Positions 33,703 through 43,411 of a stretch of 64,000 nt of DNA are shown here, in pieces (positions within the stretch are counted from its first letter, which is position 1; each line of letters starts with the position of its first letter). Position numbers and translations under genes: made by a program. The stretch covers positions 1-64,000 of the forward strand of contig JAUNSC010000011.1 in the NCBI GenBank assembly GCA_030539395.1, in the 5' to 3' direction. The notes under the pieces were generated by a model. The model was not told the DNA's origin, made no database searches, and worked only from the letters and a program-made list of their open reading frames with translations. The stretch comes from Eubacteriales bacterium (GTDB lineage Bacteria > Bacillota > Clostridia > Lachnospirales > Lachnospiraceae).

Positions 33703-35094
33703 ATGGCACAATTATGGGGCGGACGCTTTACAAAAGAAACGGATGATCTGGTATACCGCTTTAATGCGTCCGTGTCTTTTGATAAAAAGTTTTATAAACA
33801 GGATATCAGAGGCAGTATGGCTCATGTGAAAATGCTGGAGAAACAGGGAGTTCTTACAACAGAAGAGAAAGAACAGATTCTGACGGGGCTGGAAGGCATT
33901 TTAAGAGATGTGGAAAATGGTACGCTTCTGATCACTGAAGAATATGAAGATATCCACAGCTTTGTGGAAGCAAATTTAATAAGCCGCATTGGTGACGCGG
34001 GGAAAAAACTGCATACCGGCAGGAGCCGCAATGATCAGGTGGCTCTGGATATGAAATTATATACCAGAGATGAAGTGGCAGAGATTGACGCTTTGTTAAA
34101 GACCTTACTTGAAACCCTCCTGAATCTTATGGAAAAACACATATCTGTATATATGCCGGGCTTTACACATTTGCAGAAAGCACAGCCCATTACTCTGGCC
34201 CACCATCTTGGAGCTTATTTTGAAATGTTTAAAAGAGACCGTCAGAGGATGGCAGACATTTATAAGCGCATGAATTATTGTCCGCTGGGCAGCGGGGCTC
34301 TGGCTGGAACAACATATCCTCTTGACAGGGAGTACACAGCAGAGCTGCTGGACTTTGACGGACCGACTTTAAACAGCATGGATTCCGTATCAGACAGGGA
34401 TTATCTGATAGAACTGCTTTCTGCCATGTCAACTGTTATGATGCATCTGAGCAGATTTTGCGAAGAAATCATTATCTGGAATACGAATGAATACCGTTTT
34501 GTGGAGATTGATGATGCTTACAGTACAGGAAGCAGCATCATGCCTCAGAAGAAAAACCCGGATATTGCCGAACTTATCCGCGGCAAGACAGGACGCGTTT
34601 ACGGAGCACTGATCTCACTGCTTACTACTATGAAGGGAATACCCCTTGCGTATAATAAGGACATGCAGGAAGATAAAGAATTGACCTTTGATGCCATTGA
34701 TACGGTAAAAGGATGTATTGCACTTTTTACCGGAATGATCTCAAGCATGCAGTTTAATGAAGACAGAATGAAGGACAGTGCAAAGAACGGTTTCACAAAT
34801 GCGACGGATGCGGCGGATTATCTGGTAAATCATGGAGTGCCCTTCCGGGATGCTCATGGTATTGTGGGAAGGCTGGTTCTGTATTGTATTGATAAGGGCA
34901 TTGCCCTGGATGATATGTCTATAGATGAATTTAAGGCGATCAGTCCGGTATTTGAAGGAGATATTTATGAAGCAATCAGCATGAAGACGTGCGTGGAGAA
35001 GAGAGAGACGATCGGCGCGCCGTCTGAAAAAGCCATGAAGCTGGCGATTGCTCAGAATAGAAAGTACCTGGAAGAAAATGTGTCAGTAAAGTAA
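33703..35094 (+). CDS. argH: Argininosuccinate lyase
   Basis: 463 residues, standard length. Cleaves argininosuccinate to arginine and fumarate, the last step of arginine synthesis. The fumarase/aspartase superfamily signature GSSIMPQKKNPD contains the catalytic serine (flexible loop, about residue 274-285); HTGRSRNDQVA and GFTHLQKAQP (catalytic His region) are also present. Start WGGRF is the family norm. argG is not adjacent. Followed by asd after 39 bp. Confidence 0.98.
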   Translation: MAQLWGGRFTKETDDLVYRFNASVSFDKKFYKQDIRGSMAHVKMLEKQGVLTTEEKEQILTGLEGILRDVENGTLLITEEYEDIHSFVEANLISRIGDAGKKLHTGRSRNDQVALDMKLYTRDEVAEIDALLKTLLETLLNLMEKHISVYMPGFTHLQKAQPITLAHHLGAYFEMFKRDRQRMADIYKRMNYCPLGSGALAGTTYPLDREYTAELLDFDGPTLNSMDSVSDRDYLIELLSAMSTVMMHLSRFCEEIIIWNTNEYRFVEIDDAYSTGSSIMPQKKNPDIAELIRGKTGRVYGALISLLTTMKGIPLAYNKDMQEDKELTFDAIDTVKGCIALFTGMISSMQFNEDRMKDSAKNGFTNATDAADYLVNHGVPFRDAHGIVGRLVLYCIDKGIALDDMSIDEFKAISPVFEGDIYEAISMKTCVEKRETIGAPSEKAMKLAIAQNRKYLEENVSVK

Positions 35095-35133
35095 GTTTAT
35101 TCTTAGAAAAAGGATATAGAGGAGGAGAACATT

Positions 35134-36219
35134 ATGAGCGAAAAATTGAGAGCAGGTATTCTGGGAGCAACCGGTATGGTAGGGCAGAGATTCATTTCCC
35201 TGTTGGAGAATCATCCGTGGTTTGAGGTGGTTACACTGGCAGCAAGCCCGAGAAGTGCGGGAAAGACGTACCAGGAGGCAGTAGGCGACAGATGGAAAAT
35301 GACGACACCGATGCCGGAAGCGGTAAAAGATATCGTGGTAATGAATGTTAACGAAGTGGAAAAAGTAGCTGCAAGTGTTGATTTTGTTTTTTCAGCAGTA
35401 GATATGTCAAAAGAAGAAATCAAGGCTATCGAAGAAGAGTATGCAAAGACAGAGACACCGGTTGTATCAAATAACAGTGCCCACAGATGGACACCGGATG
35501 TGCCGATGGTTATTCCGGAAATCAATCCGCAGCATTTTAAAGTAATTGAATTCCAGAAGAAACGTCTGGGAACAAAAAAGGGATTTGTAGCTGTAAAACC
35601 AAACTGTTCGATTCAGAGTTATGCACCGTGTCTTGCCGCATGGAGAGAATTTGAGCCGTATGAAGTGGTTGCAACTACTTACCAGGCAATTTCAGGTGCC
35701 GGCAAAACATTTAAAGACTGGCCGGAGATGGTAGAAAATATTATTCCGTATATCGGCGGCGAAGAAGAAAAATCCGAGCAGGAACCGCTGCGTATTTTGG
35801 GTGAAATCAAGGATGGTGTGATCGAAAAGGCAGCAGAGCCGGTAATTACATGCCAGTGTATCCGCGTGCCGGTACTGAACGGACATACAGCAGCTGTATT
35901 TGTAAAATTCAGAAAGAAACCGACAAAAGAACAGCTGATTGAAAAACTTGTGAATTTCTCAGGAATCCCACAGGAAATGAATCTGCCGAGTGCACCGAAG
36001 CAGTTTATACAGTATATGGAAGAAGATAATCGTCCGCAGGTGAAGGCAGATGTGGATTATGAAGGCGGCATGGGCGTTTCCATCGGAAGACTCCGTGAAG
36101 ATACAGTATATGATTATAAGTTTGTGGGTCTGTCCCACAATACGATCCGCGGAGCTGCAGGCGGAGCTGTTCTTTGTGCAGAGACACTGAAAGCATTAGG
36201 ATACATTGAGAAGAAATAA
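35134..36219 (+). CDS. asd: Aspartate-semialdehyde dehydrogenase
   Basis: 361 residues. Makes L-aspartate 4-semialdehyde from aspartyl phosphate with NADPH, feeding lysine/diaminopimelate, threonine and methionine synthesis. NADP motif GATGMVGQRF (about 11-20), active-site C158 in KPNCSIQSY and histidine in RVPVLNGHT. This longer form with a NCSIQ active site belongs to the archaeal/fungal-like Asd subgroup common in clostridia. Strong AGGAGGAG before ATG. Confidence 0.97.
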   Translation: MSEKLRAGILGATGMVGQRFISLLENHPWFEVVTLAASPRSAGKTYQEAVGDRWKMTTPMPEAVKDIVVMNVNEVEKVAASVDFVFSAVDMSKEEIKAIEEEYAKTETPVVSNNSAHRWTPDVPMVIPEINPQHFKVIEFQKKRLGTKKGFVAVKPNCSIQSYAPCLAAWREFEPYEVVATTYQAISGAGKTFKDWPEMVENIIPYIGGEEEKSEQEPLRILGEIKDGVIEKAAEPVITCQCIRVPVLNGHTAAVFVKFRKKPTKEQLIEKLVNFSGIPQEMNLPSAPKQFIQYMEEDNRPQVKADVDYEGGMGVSIGRLREDTVYDYKFVGLSHNTIRGAAGGAVLCAETLKALGYIEKK

Positions 36220-36240
36220 CACTGTTTAAAGGATTAACCG

Positions 36241-37125
36241 ATGATTAGATTTAAGAACCTTACGAAGCGTTTTGAAGACGGAAAAGGAATATTTGATTTT
36301 TCGTTTGAAGTGGAAGAGGGGGAAGTTTTCGGCCTTATAGGGGCTGAAAATTCCGGAAAGTCCACTGCTCTTCGCATGCTTATGGGGTTCGAAGTTCCCA
36401 CAAGGGGAAGATGCGCCATTAATGGGAAAGACTGTGATAAAGCTCCGGCTTCCCTGCACAAAATAACTGGATATCTGCCGGATAAGATTGCCCTCCCGTC
36501 TGTTTTGACGGGAAGGCAGTTTCTGCATTCATATGCACAAATCCGGGGGATAAGAAACCTGGAACGCCTTTTTGAACTTGCTTTGCGGCTGGAACTTGAG
36601 GTTGACCAGAAGATTGGGAAAATGTCACCGGCAGATATTCAAAAGACGGGGATTGTGTGTACGTTTATGCACAATCCGCAGGTGCTGCTCCTTGATAATC
36701 CGTTTCGCAATCTGGATTCACGGGGACGGGGCAATCTTGTGGAATTGATTCTGGAGGAAAAAGAGAAGGGGAAAATGATCCTTCTTACAACAGAATCAGC
36801 TGACATTGCCGATCTGACATGTGACAGAGTCGGGCTTTTGAATCAGGGAAATCTTATTTATTTGAGTGATATTGAAAATATGCGTGATAATATGTACCGG
36901 AAATATCTGATACAATTCGCCAGTGCGCATACAGCGATGAAATTTTCTAAAGAAGATTTTGAAATTGAGAGTATTAGGGATCGGAGCCTGATGGTCACCA
37001 TTCAGGGAGAATTTGTGCCGCTGATCCGTGTGTTGGCGAAATATCATGTAACAAATATCGAGCCGGTACCACTTAGTCTGGAAGAAGCATTTGTTCATAT
37101 ATATGGAGGCGGTGTAAATGGTTAA
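36241..37125 (+). CDS. ABC transporter ATP-binding protein (ABC-2 type)
   Basis: 294 residues. Walker A GAENSGKST (about 38-46) shows alanine-glutamate in place of the usual PNG; the signature region is degenerate (KMSPADIQKTG rather than LSxGQ), and Walker B LLLDNPFRNLDS has asparagine in place of the catalytic glutamate. Two key positions are thus altered, so ATP hydrolysis is doubtful although the fold is clear. Overlaps the permease gene by 8 bp. Substrate unknown. Confidence 0.8.
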   Translation: MIRFKNLTKRFEDGKGIFDFSFEVEEGEVFGLIGAENSGKSTALRMLMGFEVPTRGRCAINGKDCDKAPASLHKITGYLPDKIALPSVLTGRQFLHSYAQIRGIRNLERLFELALRLELEVDQKIGKMSPADIQKTGIVCTFMHNPQVLLLDNPFRNLDSRGRGNLVELILEEKEKGKMILLTTESADIADLTCDRVGLLNQGNLIYLSDIENMRDNMYRKYLIQFASAHTAMKFSKEDFEIESIRDRSLMVTIQGEFVPLIRVLAKYHVTNIEPVPLSLEEAFVHIYGGGVNG

Positions 37126-37843
37126 CGGAGCAATTTTAAAACAGGATTTTTTCATAAACCGCCGGACACTTGTGATGATTTATGTGCTGCAGTTTGTGAG
37201 TCTTTTGCTTGCTGCAGGAATTCGGAATATGCGCCTGATAGAGATATCGGATATTTTTTGGGATACAATACCGGTGGTCATAATTCCGATGATACTGATG
37301 ATCATATTGGCATACACTACGGTAAAACGCAGAGCAGATGATAAAACGATGGACTTTCTTCTGGCTACGTCTGTCAGCCCTTCAAGGATAATTGGTACAA
37401 AGGCCGTTTTTCTGTTAATGAACAGCTTTTTTTTGATGGCAATTTCCATGGTATTTGGAATTATGGCAAAAGTTTATGACGTAACAGGAACATGGACACA
37501 GGATACCTATATTTTGCTTAATTTGGGAGGATTCTGCCTGCAGGTTTTTGCAGGGGGATATTGTTTTTTTATCTCCTGCGTGAGTATATATAGAAAAGAA
37601 ACATTTTACTGGAAAGCGGCAGGGAGTGTCCTTGTACTGGAATATCTGATATACCTTGCCTCTGTTTTGTATCCAAAGCTGCGAATATTGCAGTATGTAT
37701 CGATATTTAGTCTGTTTCAGCAGGAAAAATACTGTGCGGGTTCTATGATAAATCTGCTTACCTCATTGTTGTTGGTACTTGCAGGAACAGCCCTGTACGC
37801 AGGGGGAGGGCATTCTTTTTGCACTCGCAGCCTGCGTACGTAA
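37118..37843 (+). CDS. ABC-2 type membrane subunit
   Basis: 241 residues with six predicted membrane helices and the pattern typical of ABC-2 permeases (RTLVMIYVLQFVSLLLA at the start, KTMDFLLATSVSPSRIIGTKA in the middle, the usual coupling segment). It belongs with the ATPase whose gene overlaps it by 8 bp. Transported substrate unknown. topB follows after 15 bp. Confidence 0.75.
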   Translation: MVNGAILKQDFFINRRTLVMIYVLQFVSLLLAAGIRNMRLIEISDIFWDTIPVVIIPMILMIILAYTTVKRRADDKTMDFLLATSVSPSRIIGTKAVFLLMNSFFLMAISMVFGIMAKVYDVTGTWTQDTYILLNLGGFCLQVFAGGYCFFISCVSIYRKETFYWKAAGSVLVLEYLIYLASVLYPKLRILQYVSIFSLFQQEKYCAGSMINLLTSLLLVLAGTALYAGGGHSFCTRSLRT

Positions 37844-37858
37844 GAGCGGGAGAATTAA

Positions 37859-39883
37859 ATGGGAAAATCATTATTCATAGCGGAAAAACCCAGTGTCGCG
37901 CAGGAATTTGCAAAAGCACTGAAAGTGAATACCGCAAGAAAAGACGGTTATCTGGAGGGAGATACCGTAATCATTACCTGGTGTGTTGGACATCTGGTAA
38001 CGATGAGCTACCCGGAAGTATATGATGAGAAGTATAAGAAGTGGAGCCTTGCTACACTTCCTTTTTTGCCGGAGAAATTTCTTTATGAAGTAATCCCGGG
38101 GGTGGCAAAACAGTATAAAATTGTAAGTGGCCTTTTAAACCGAAGTGATGTGGAGACAATTTATGTCTGCACTGACTCCGGGCGCGAAGGGGAATATATA
38201 TATCGTCTGGTTGAGCAGCAGGCCGGTGTGGATAAGAAGAGCAAAAAACGAAGAAGAGTCTGGATTGATTCACAGACAGAAGAAGAAATCCTGCGCGGCA
38301 TAGAAACCGCAAAGGACTTATCGCAGTACGATCATCTGTCGGATGCGGCTTATCTTCGTGCAAAAGAAGATTATCTGATGGGAATTAATTTTTCCAGGCT
38401 TCTTACCCTGAAATACGGAAATACGATTTCCAATTATCTGAATACACAGTATACGGTAATATCGGTGGGACGTGTTATGACCTGCGTACTGGGGATGATC
38501 GTTCGAAGAGAACGGGAAATCCGTCAGTTTGTGAAGACACCGTTCTATCGTGTGGTAAGCACTATGGAGCAGGCGGGAAAAGAGTTTGAAGGGGAATTCA
38601 GAGCAGTTGCCGGATCAGCGTATGAGGGCTCTCCGGTGCTGTATAAGGAAAATGGCTTTAAAGAAAAAGAACAGGCACAAAAACTGATAGACCGTCTGCA
38701 GGAGACGCAGCCTTTACAGGCAGTGGTTGACAATGTGGAGCGGAAAAAGGAAAAAAAGAATCCGCCCCTGTTGTTTAATCTTGCTGAACTGCAAAATGAA
38801 TGTTCCAGAATTTTCAAGATCAGTCCGGACGAGACATTGCGTATTGTACAGGAGCTATACGAGAAGAAACTGGTAACTTATCCGAGAACTGATGCCAGAG
38901 TGCTGTCTACAGCAGTAGCAAAAGAAGTATATAAGAATATCCGCGGCCTTTGCAGTTACGGGCCGGCAGGTAATTTTGCGGCAGAAGTACTTGAAACGGG
39001 CAGTTATAAGGGTATCAGCCGGACCCGGTATGTAAATGACAAACAGATTACCGACCATTATGCCATTGTTCCTACCGGACAGGGGCTTGGCGCTCTTGCG
39101 CGTATCGGAGGAAATGCGGCAGGCGTATATGAACTGATAGTCAAACGGTTCCTCAGTATTTTTTATCCGGCAGCAGTTTACCGGAAAATCAATCTGGTGA
39201 CCTGCATTGGAAATGAGAAGTTTTTTTCCTCCTTTAAAGTACTGGAGGAACAGGGATATTTGAAGGTTTCCGGCAGCAAAAGTGCAAAGGATGAGACATT
39301 TGACCCGACACTTATAGAAGCGCTTCATGCATTGAAAAAGGGAAGTGTTCTGACTGTAAAGAAGCTGGAGATAAAAGAAGGAGAAACATCGCCGCCCAAA
39401 CGTTATAATTCGGGTTCAATGATTCTGGCAATGGAAAATGCAGGACAGCTTATTGAGGATGAAGAACTGCGCGAACAGATTCGTGGCAGTGGTATTGGAA
39501 CAAGTGCCACCAGAGCGGAAATATTGAAGAAGCTTATTGCAAATAAATATATTGCACTTAACAAAAAGACCCAGATATTGACACCGACTCTGTTGGGAGA
39601 AATGATATTTGATGTGGTGAGTGTTTCTATTCGCTCTCTTTTGAATCCGGAATTGACTGCAAGCTGGGAAAAGGGACTGACGTATGTAGCGGAAGGAAGC
39701 ATAACTTCAGAAGAATATATGACAAAATTGAATCAGTTTGTAAAGCGGCGCACGGAAAACGTGCTGGGAAATAATCTGCATTATGAATTGAGGAATGTAT
39801 TCGATGCTGCGGCAAAGTTTTATCCGCAGAAAACAGCGGATAACAGGAACAACCGTAAAACGAAAAAGAATGGAGGAGAATGA
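37859..39883 (+). CDS. topB: DNA topoisomerase III (type IA)
   Basis: 674 residues. TOPRIM domain at the N-terminus (IAEKPSVAQEFAKAL; DSGREGEYIYR with the metal-binding DxDxE-like acidic motif written as TDSGREGE), and the catalytic tyrosine Y341 in VTYPRTDA. No C-terminal zinc fingers, which separates it from TopA. It decatenates DNA and resolves recombination intermediates. Chromosomal-type context, not on the mobile element. Overlaps the next gene by 4 bp. Confidence 0.93.
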   Translation: MGKSLFIAEKPSVAQEFAKALKVNTARKDGYLEGDTVIITWCVGHLVTMSYPEVYDEKYKKWSLATLPFLPEKFLYEVIPGVAKQYKIVSGLLNRSDVETIYVCTDSGREGEYIYRLVEQQAGVDKKSKKRRRVWIDSQTEEEILRGIETAKDLSQYDHLSDAAYLRAKEDYLMGINFSRLLTLKYGNTISNYLNTQYTVISVGRVMTCVLGMIVRREREIRQFVKTPFYRVVSTMEQAGKEFEGEFRAVAGSAYEGSPVLYKENGFKEKEQAQKLIDRLQETQPLQAVVDNVERKKEKKNPPLLFNLAELQNECSRIFKISPDETLRIVQELYEKKLVTYPRTDARVLSTAVAKEVYKNIRGLCSYGPAGNFAAEVLETGSYKGISRTRYVNDKQITDHYAIVPTGQGLGALARIGGNAAGVYELIVKRFLSIFYPAAVYRKINLVTCIGNEKFFSSFKVLEEQGYLKVSGSKSAKDETFDPTLIEALHALKKGSVLTVKKLEIKEGETSPPKRYNSGSMILAMENAGQLIEDEELREQIRGSGIGTSATRAEILKKLIANKYIALNKKTQILTPTLLGEMIFDVVSVSIRSLLNPELTASWEKGLTYVAEGSITSEEYMTKLNQFVKRRTENVLGNNLHYELRNVFDAAAKFYPQKTADNRNNRKTKKNGGE

Positions 39884-40551
39884 TGGAAACAGCAAAAATC
39901 AGTAACATGTATACTCTGGAAGAAACAATAGCGGCAGACTTGTTTAAAGGAGCTGAGTATCCCTGGGAAGTGCTTTCTAAAATCAGCACATTTATCCTGG
40001 AACTGGGAGCAAAGCTTGACCCGGAGAAGTATGAAAAACGCGGAGAAAATGTGTGGGTAGCAAAATCAGCAGAGGTGGCATCCTCTGCGTTCATAGGCGG
40101 ACCGGCTATTATTGACGAAGATGCACAAATCCGTCACTGTGCATTTATCCGTGGAAATGCCATTGTGGGAAAAGGTGCTGTCGTAGGAAACTCTACTGAA
40201 CTTAAAAATGTGGTATTATTTAATAAAGTGCAGGTTCCCCATTATAATTACGTTGGAGACTCTATATTGGGATTTAAGGCTCATATGGGAGCAGGAAGTA
40301 TTACTTCCAATGTGAAGTCAGATAAAACGCTGGTTGTTGTAAAGGATAAAGAAGAGCAGATTGCAACCGGACTTAAAAAGTTTGGAGCCATGTTGGGAGA
40401 CAATGTTGAGGTTGGGTGTAATTCTGTATTAAATCCGGGAACAGTGGTTGGAAAAGGTTCACAGATTTACCCGGTATCTTGTGTCAGAGGTGTTGTAGCA
40501 CCGGGAAGCATTTACAAAAAACAGGGTGAGATTGTAAAAAAGCGGGATTGA
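39880..40551 (+). CDS. Left-handed beta-helix nucleotidyltransferase/acyltransferase-like protein (GlmU C-terminal-like)
   Basis: 223 residues. After an N-terminal helix region it carries hexapeptide repeats (SSAFIGGPAIIDEDAQIRHCAFIRGNAIVGKGAVVGNSTEL and later VGCNSVLNPGTVVGKGSQIYPV) that fold into a left-handed beta-helix. Such stand-alone proteins are annotated UDP-N-acetylglucosamine pyrophosphorylase-like, but the pyrophosphorylase domain is absent here. It overlaps topB by 4 bp (ATGA). Real substrate unknown. Confidence 0.8.
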   Translation: MMETAKISNMYTLEETIAADLFKGAEYPWEVLSKISTFILELGAKLDPEKYEKRGENVWVAKSAEVASSAFIGGPAIIDEDAQIRHCAFIRGNAIVGKGAVVGNSTELKNVVLFNKVQVPHYNYVGDSILGFKAHMGAGSITSNVKSDKTLVVVKDKEEQIATGLKKFGAMLGDNVEVGCNSVLNPGTVVGKGSQIYPVSCVRGVVAPGSIYKKQGEIVKKRD

Positions 40552-40562
40552 TTCCCGCTTTT
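40538..40562 (+). terminator. Terminator overlapping the beta-helix gene's stop
   Basis: AAAAGCGGGA pairs with TCCCGCTTTT; the TGA stop lies in the loop. Confidence 0.85.
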
Positions 40563-40593
40563 ATGCAGTGGCTGGATTGGAAAGGAAAATAGC

Positions 40594-41316
40594 ATGGACA
40601 GAGAAAGTTTTAAGAGGGGTTTAAAAGATGGCGTGCCAATTGGGCTGGGATATTTTGCGGTGTCATTTACTTTTGGCATGATGGCAGTTTCCGGGGGCTT
40701 AAATATCTGGCAGGCGGTACTGATCTCACTGACGAATCTGACATCGGCAGGACAGTTTGCGGGTCTTGATATTATTCTTGCGGGAGGTTCTTATTGGGAG
40801 ATGGCGCTTAGCCAGCTGATCATTAATCTGCGATATTGCCTGATGTCATTTTCACTTTCACAGAAATTACAAAGAAATATTTCAGGGATACATCGATATT
40901 TTGTGTCTTTTGGCATTACAGATGAAATTTTCGGTGTCAGCGCCAGTCAGGAAGGCAAGGTCAGCCCATGCTATAATTATGGCGCTATGTGTGTGGCAAT
41001 TCCGGGATGGACACTTGGTACTCTGGTGGGAGCAATATCCGGTAATCTGCTTCCGGCATTTATGGTAAGCGCTTTGAGCGTGGCGATTTATGGAATGTTC
41101 CTTGCGGTGATTATTCCGCCGGCTAAGAAAAACAGGGCGGTACTGGGAGTTGTCCTTGGTGCAATGACGGTCAGCAGTCTGTTTGCTGTAACACCTGTGC
41201 TGAAAAAGGTATCCTCCGGATTTGTGATCATTATCACAACGGTTTTGGTCGCGGGTGCAGCTGCATATTTTTGTCCGATTAATGAAGAAACGGAGGAAGA
41301 AATTCATGAGTCATAA
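40594..41316 (+). CDS. azlC: Branched-chain amino acid exporter, large subunit AzlC
   Basis: 240 residues, about seven membrane helices with the AzlC features GVPIGLGYFAVSFTFGMMA at the start and the LTNLTSAGQFAGLDII segment. Together with AzlD (overlapping by 11 bp) it exports branched-chain amino acids and their analogues. Starts after GGAAAGGAAAATAGC. Confidence 0.93.
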   Translation: MDRESFKRGLKDGVPIGLGYFAVSFTFGMMAVSGGLNIWQAVLISLTNLTSAGQFAGLDIILAGGSYWEMALSQLIINLRYCLMSFSLSQKLQRNISGIHRYFVSFGITDEIFGVSASQEGKVSPCYNYGAMCVAIPGWTLGTLVGAISGNLLPAFMVSALSVAIYGMFLAVIIPPAKKNRAVLGVVLGAMTVSSLFAVTPVLKKVSSGFVIIITTVLVAGAAAYFCPINEETEEEIHES

Positions 41317-41620
41317 TGTCTATATCTACATATTGGTCATGGCAGGAGTGACATATCTGATCAGAATGCTCCCGATGGCATTGATCAAGAAAGAAATCAC
41401 CAGTCCGTTTATCCGGTCATTCCTGTATTATGTGCCATATGCATGCCTGGCCGCCATGACGTTTCCTGCAATTTTGACATCAACGGCGAGTGTGGTTTCT
41501 GCGGGAGCAGGATTTGCAGTGGCTCTGCTCGTGGCATATAAAGAAAAAAGCCTGCTTACGGTTGCCATTGCGGCTTGCTGCACTGTATTTATTGCAGAGA
41601 GAATGATTCAGTTATTATAG
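41306..41620 (+). CDS. azlD: Branched-chain amino acid exporter, small subunit AzlD
   Basis: 104 residues from the ATG at 41306, chosen for GGAGGAAGAA just upstream; it overlaps azlC by 11 bp. Three membrane helices with the family segment MAGVTYLIRMLPMALIKKEI and SFLYYVPYACLAAMTFPAI. The obligate partner of AzlC. Confidence 0.9.
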   Translation: MSHNVYIYILVMAGVTYLIRMLPMALIKKEITSPFIRSFLYYVPYACLAAMTFPAILTSTASVVSAGAGFAVALLVAYKEKSLLTVAIAACCTVFIAERMIQLL

Positions 41621-41717
41621 GTATTCTTATACTATATGTTGAAATGAAACGCAATTTGTGATAATATGGAATGCGAGCAGAAAAACTGCTTCTGCATAGG
41701 GGATAATGGAGTAACGC

Positions 41718-41751
41718 TTCAGACAGCCGGGTCACGTACCCTCTGCCTGAA
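41718..41751. other. Nested hairpin in the recA upstream region
   Basis: TTCAGACAG pairs with CTGCCTGAA (8 of 9 pairs) enclosing a second stem GGGT/ACCC with loop CACGT. No T-tract follows, so it is not a standard terminator. It lies 31 bp before the recA -35 box. Its role is unknown; it matches no RNA family I recognise. Confidence 0.35.
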
Positions 41752-41781
41752 TTACCGTATAAGAATTCTGCAAATTAGTGA

Positions 41782-41810
41782 TTGACATTTGATAAGAAAT
41801 AAGATAGTAT
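41782..41810 (+). promoter_or_regulatory. recA promoter
   Basis: TTGACA (41782-41787), 17-bp spacer, TAGTAT (41805-41810). Confidence 0.8.
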
Positions 41811-41822
41811 AGGGACAGAAAA

Positions 41823-41836
41823 CGAACATAAGTTCG
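41823..41836. promoter_or_regulatory. LexA (SOS) box of recA
   Basis: CGAACATAAGTTCG is a perfect match to the Firmicute LexA consensus CGAAC-N4-GTTCG. It sits just downstream of the -10 box, near the likely transcription start, so LexA should repress recA until DNA damage. Confidence 0.92.
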
Positions 41837-41854
41837 CATAAGGAGAGGAAAACT

Positions 41855-42904
41855 ATGAAAGACGATAAAATGAAAGCGCTTGAGGCGGCTTTATCCCAGA
41901 TAGAGAAACAGTTTGGAAAAGGTTCTGTTATGAAACTGGGAGATTCCGGCAAAAATATGAATGTCGAGACGATTCCTACGGGTTCACTCAGTCTTGATAT
42001 TGCTCTGGGGCTGGGAGGAATTCCCAGGGGACGTATTGTGGAGATTTACGGTCCGGAGTCCAGCGGTAAGACGACCGTGGCCCTTCACATGGTGGCAGAA
42101 GTACAGAAAAGAGGCGGTGTTGCCGGATTTATAGATGCAGAGCATGCGTTAGATCCCGCTTATGCAGCAAAAATCGGTGTAGATATTGATAATCTTTACA
42201 TTTCCCAGCCGGATAACGGAGAGCAGGCTCTGGAAATAACAGAGACACTGGTACGCTCCGGAGCAGTTGACATTATTATTGTTGACTCGGTAGCAGCGCT
42301 GGTGCCGAAAGCAGAGATTGACGGGGATATGGGTGATTCTCATGTGGGGCTGCAGGCCAGACTGATGTCACAGGCTCTTAGAAAACTGACAGCGGTTATC
42401 AGTAAATCCAACTGTGTGGTTATCTTTATCAATCAGCTTCGTGAAAAAGTAGGTATTATGTTCGGTAATCCGGAAACAACTACCGGTGGACGTGCACTTA
42501 AGTTTTATTCCTCCATCCGACTGGATGTAAGGAGAATTGAAACATTGAAACAGGCAGGAGAGGTTATCGGTAACCGCACCAGAATCAAAGTTGTAAAGAA
42601 TAAGATTGCGCCGCCGTTTAAAGAAGCAGAATTTGATATCATGTTCGGGCAGGGGATTTCCAGGGAAGGTGATGTTTTGGATCTTGCTGCCAATCTTGGG
42701 GTCATCAATAAAAGCGGTGCGTGGTATGCCTACAATGATGCAAAAATCGGACAGGGCAGAGAGAATGCGAAGATTTATCTGAAGGAAAACCCCAGCGTAA
42801 TGGCAGAGGTAGAGGAGAAAGTAAGAGAACATTATGGACTTCAGCCGGATGAGATACTTGCAGAAGCAGCACAGAGTAAGGAGACTAAGGAGCAAGAGGA
42901 GTAG
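41855..42904 (+). CDS. recA: RecA recombinase
   Basis: 349 residues. Forms ATP-dependent filaments on single-stranded DNA for strand exchange and triggers LexA self-cleavage. Walker [10 protein letters not shown] (about 69-77), Walker [11 protein letters not shown] and loop-2 region [14 protein letters not shown] are canonical; C-terminus acidic. AGGAGAGGAAAACT before ATG. recX follows after 3 bp. Confidence 0.99.
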   Translation: MKDDKMKALEAALSQIEKQFGKGSVMKLGDSGKNMNVETIPTGSLSLDIALGLGGIPRGRIVEIYGPESSGKTTVALHMVAEVQKRGGVAGFIDAEHALDPAYAAKIGVDIDNLYISQPDNGEQALEITETLVRSGAVDIIIVDSVAALVPKAEIDGDMGDSHVGLQARLMSQALRKLTAVISKSNCVVIFINQLREKVGIMFGNPETTTGGRALKFYSSIRLDVRRIETLKQAGEVIGNRTRIKVVKNKIAPPFKEAEFDIMFGQGISREGDVLDLAANLGVINKSGAWYAYNDAKIGQGRENAKIYLKENPSVMAEVEEKVREHYGLQPDEILAEAAQSKETKEQEE

Positions 42905-42907
42905 TCT

Positions 42908-43387
42908 GTGATGACGTACGATATGCAGAAACGTGCGAAACTGCGCTGTATGCATCTGCTTGAAAAAAGAGATTATACAGAAAAGCAGCTTCGTGATAAG
43001 CTGCGGGTGGGGAAGACAGAATACACACCGGAAGTGATCGATGGAGCGATTGCATATGTGAAATCCTGCCGGTATATTGATGATGCCAGATATGCCTGCC
43101 AGTATGTGGAGTGTATGAAAGACAGAAAGAGCAGGCGCCAGATAGAACAGGAACTGTTTCAGCGGGGTGTTTCCAGAGAATACGTGGAAAGTGCTTTTGA
43201 ACAGACAGAGACTGTACCGGAAGATGGATTGATTGAGAAATGGCTTGAGAAAAAGCATTATTGCCAGGAGACGGCAGATATGAAAGAAGTCAGGCGTATG
43301 TATGCTTTTCTGGCAAGGAAGGGTTTTTCGGGAGAAGCAATCAGCAGGGCTTTGAAAAAGGGAACATCAGAAGATATTGGGTTCTAG
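42908..43387 (+). CDS. recX: RecX, regulator of RecA
   Basis: 159 residues made of three-helix repeats: KRAKLRCMHLLEKRDYTEKQLRDKL, YVKSCRYIDDARYACQYVE, RQIEQELFQRGVSREYVESAFEQ, and a final KGFSGEAISRALKKG. RecX caps RecA filaments and blocks their growth. It starts 3 bp after recA and is co-transcribed with it under LexA control. Slightly shorter than the E. coli protein. Confidence 0.93.
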   Translation: MMTYDMQKRAKLRCMHLLEKRDYTEKQLRDKLRVGKTEYTPEVIDGAIAYVKSCRYIDDARYACQYVECMKDRKSRRQIEQELFQRGVSREYVESAFEQTETVPEDGLIEKWLEKKHYCQETADMKEVRRMYAFLARKGFSGEAISRALKKGTSEDIGF

Positions 43388-43411
43388 TTTCGGTACATAT
43401 GAAAACAGTTT

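Noticed and set aside
42368-43258. Minus-strand open frame (296 codons) opposite recA and recX
   Set aside because: recA and recX are certain. The antisense product is Phe/Leu/Cys-rich with no domain and no promoter.
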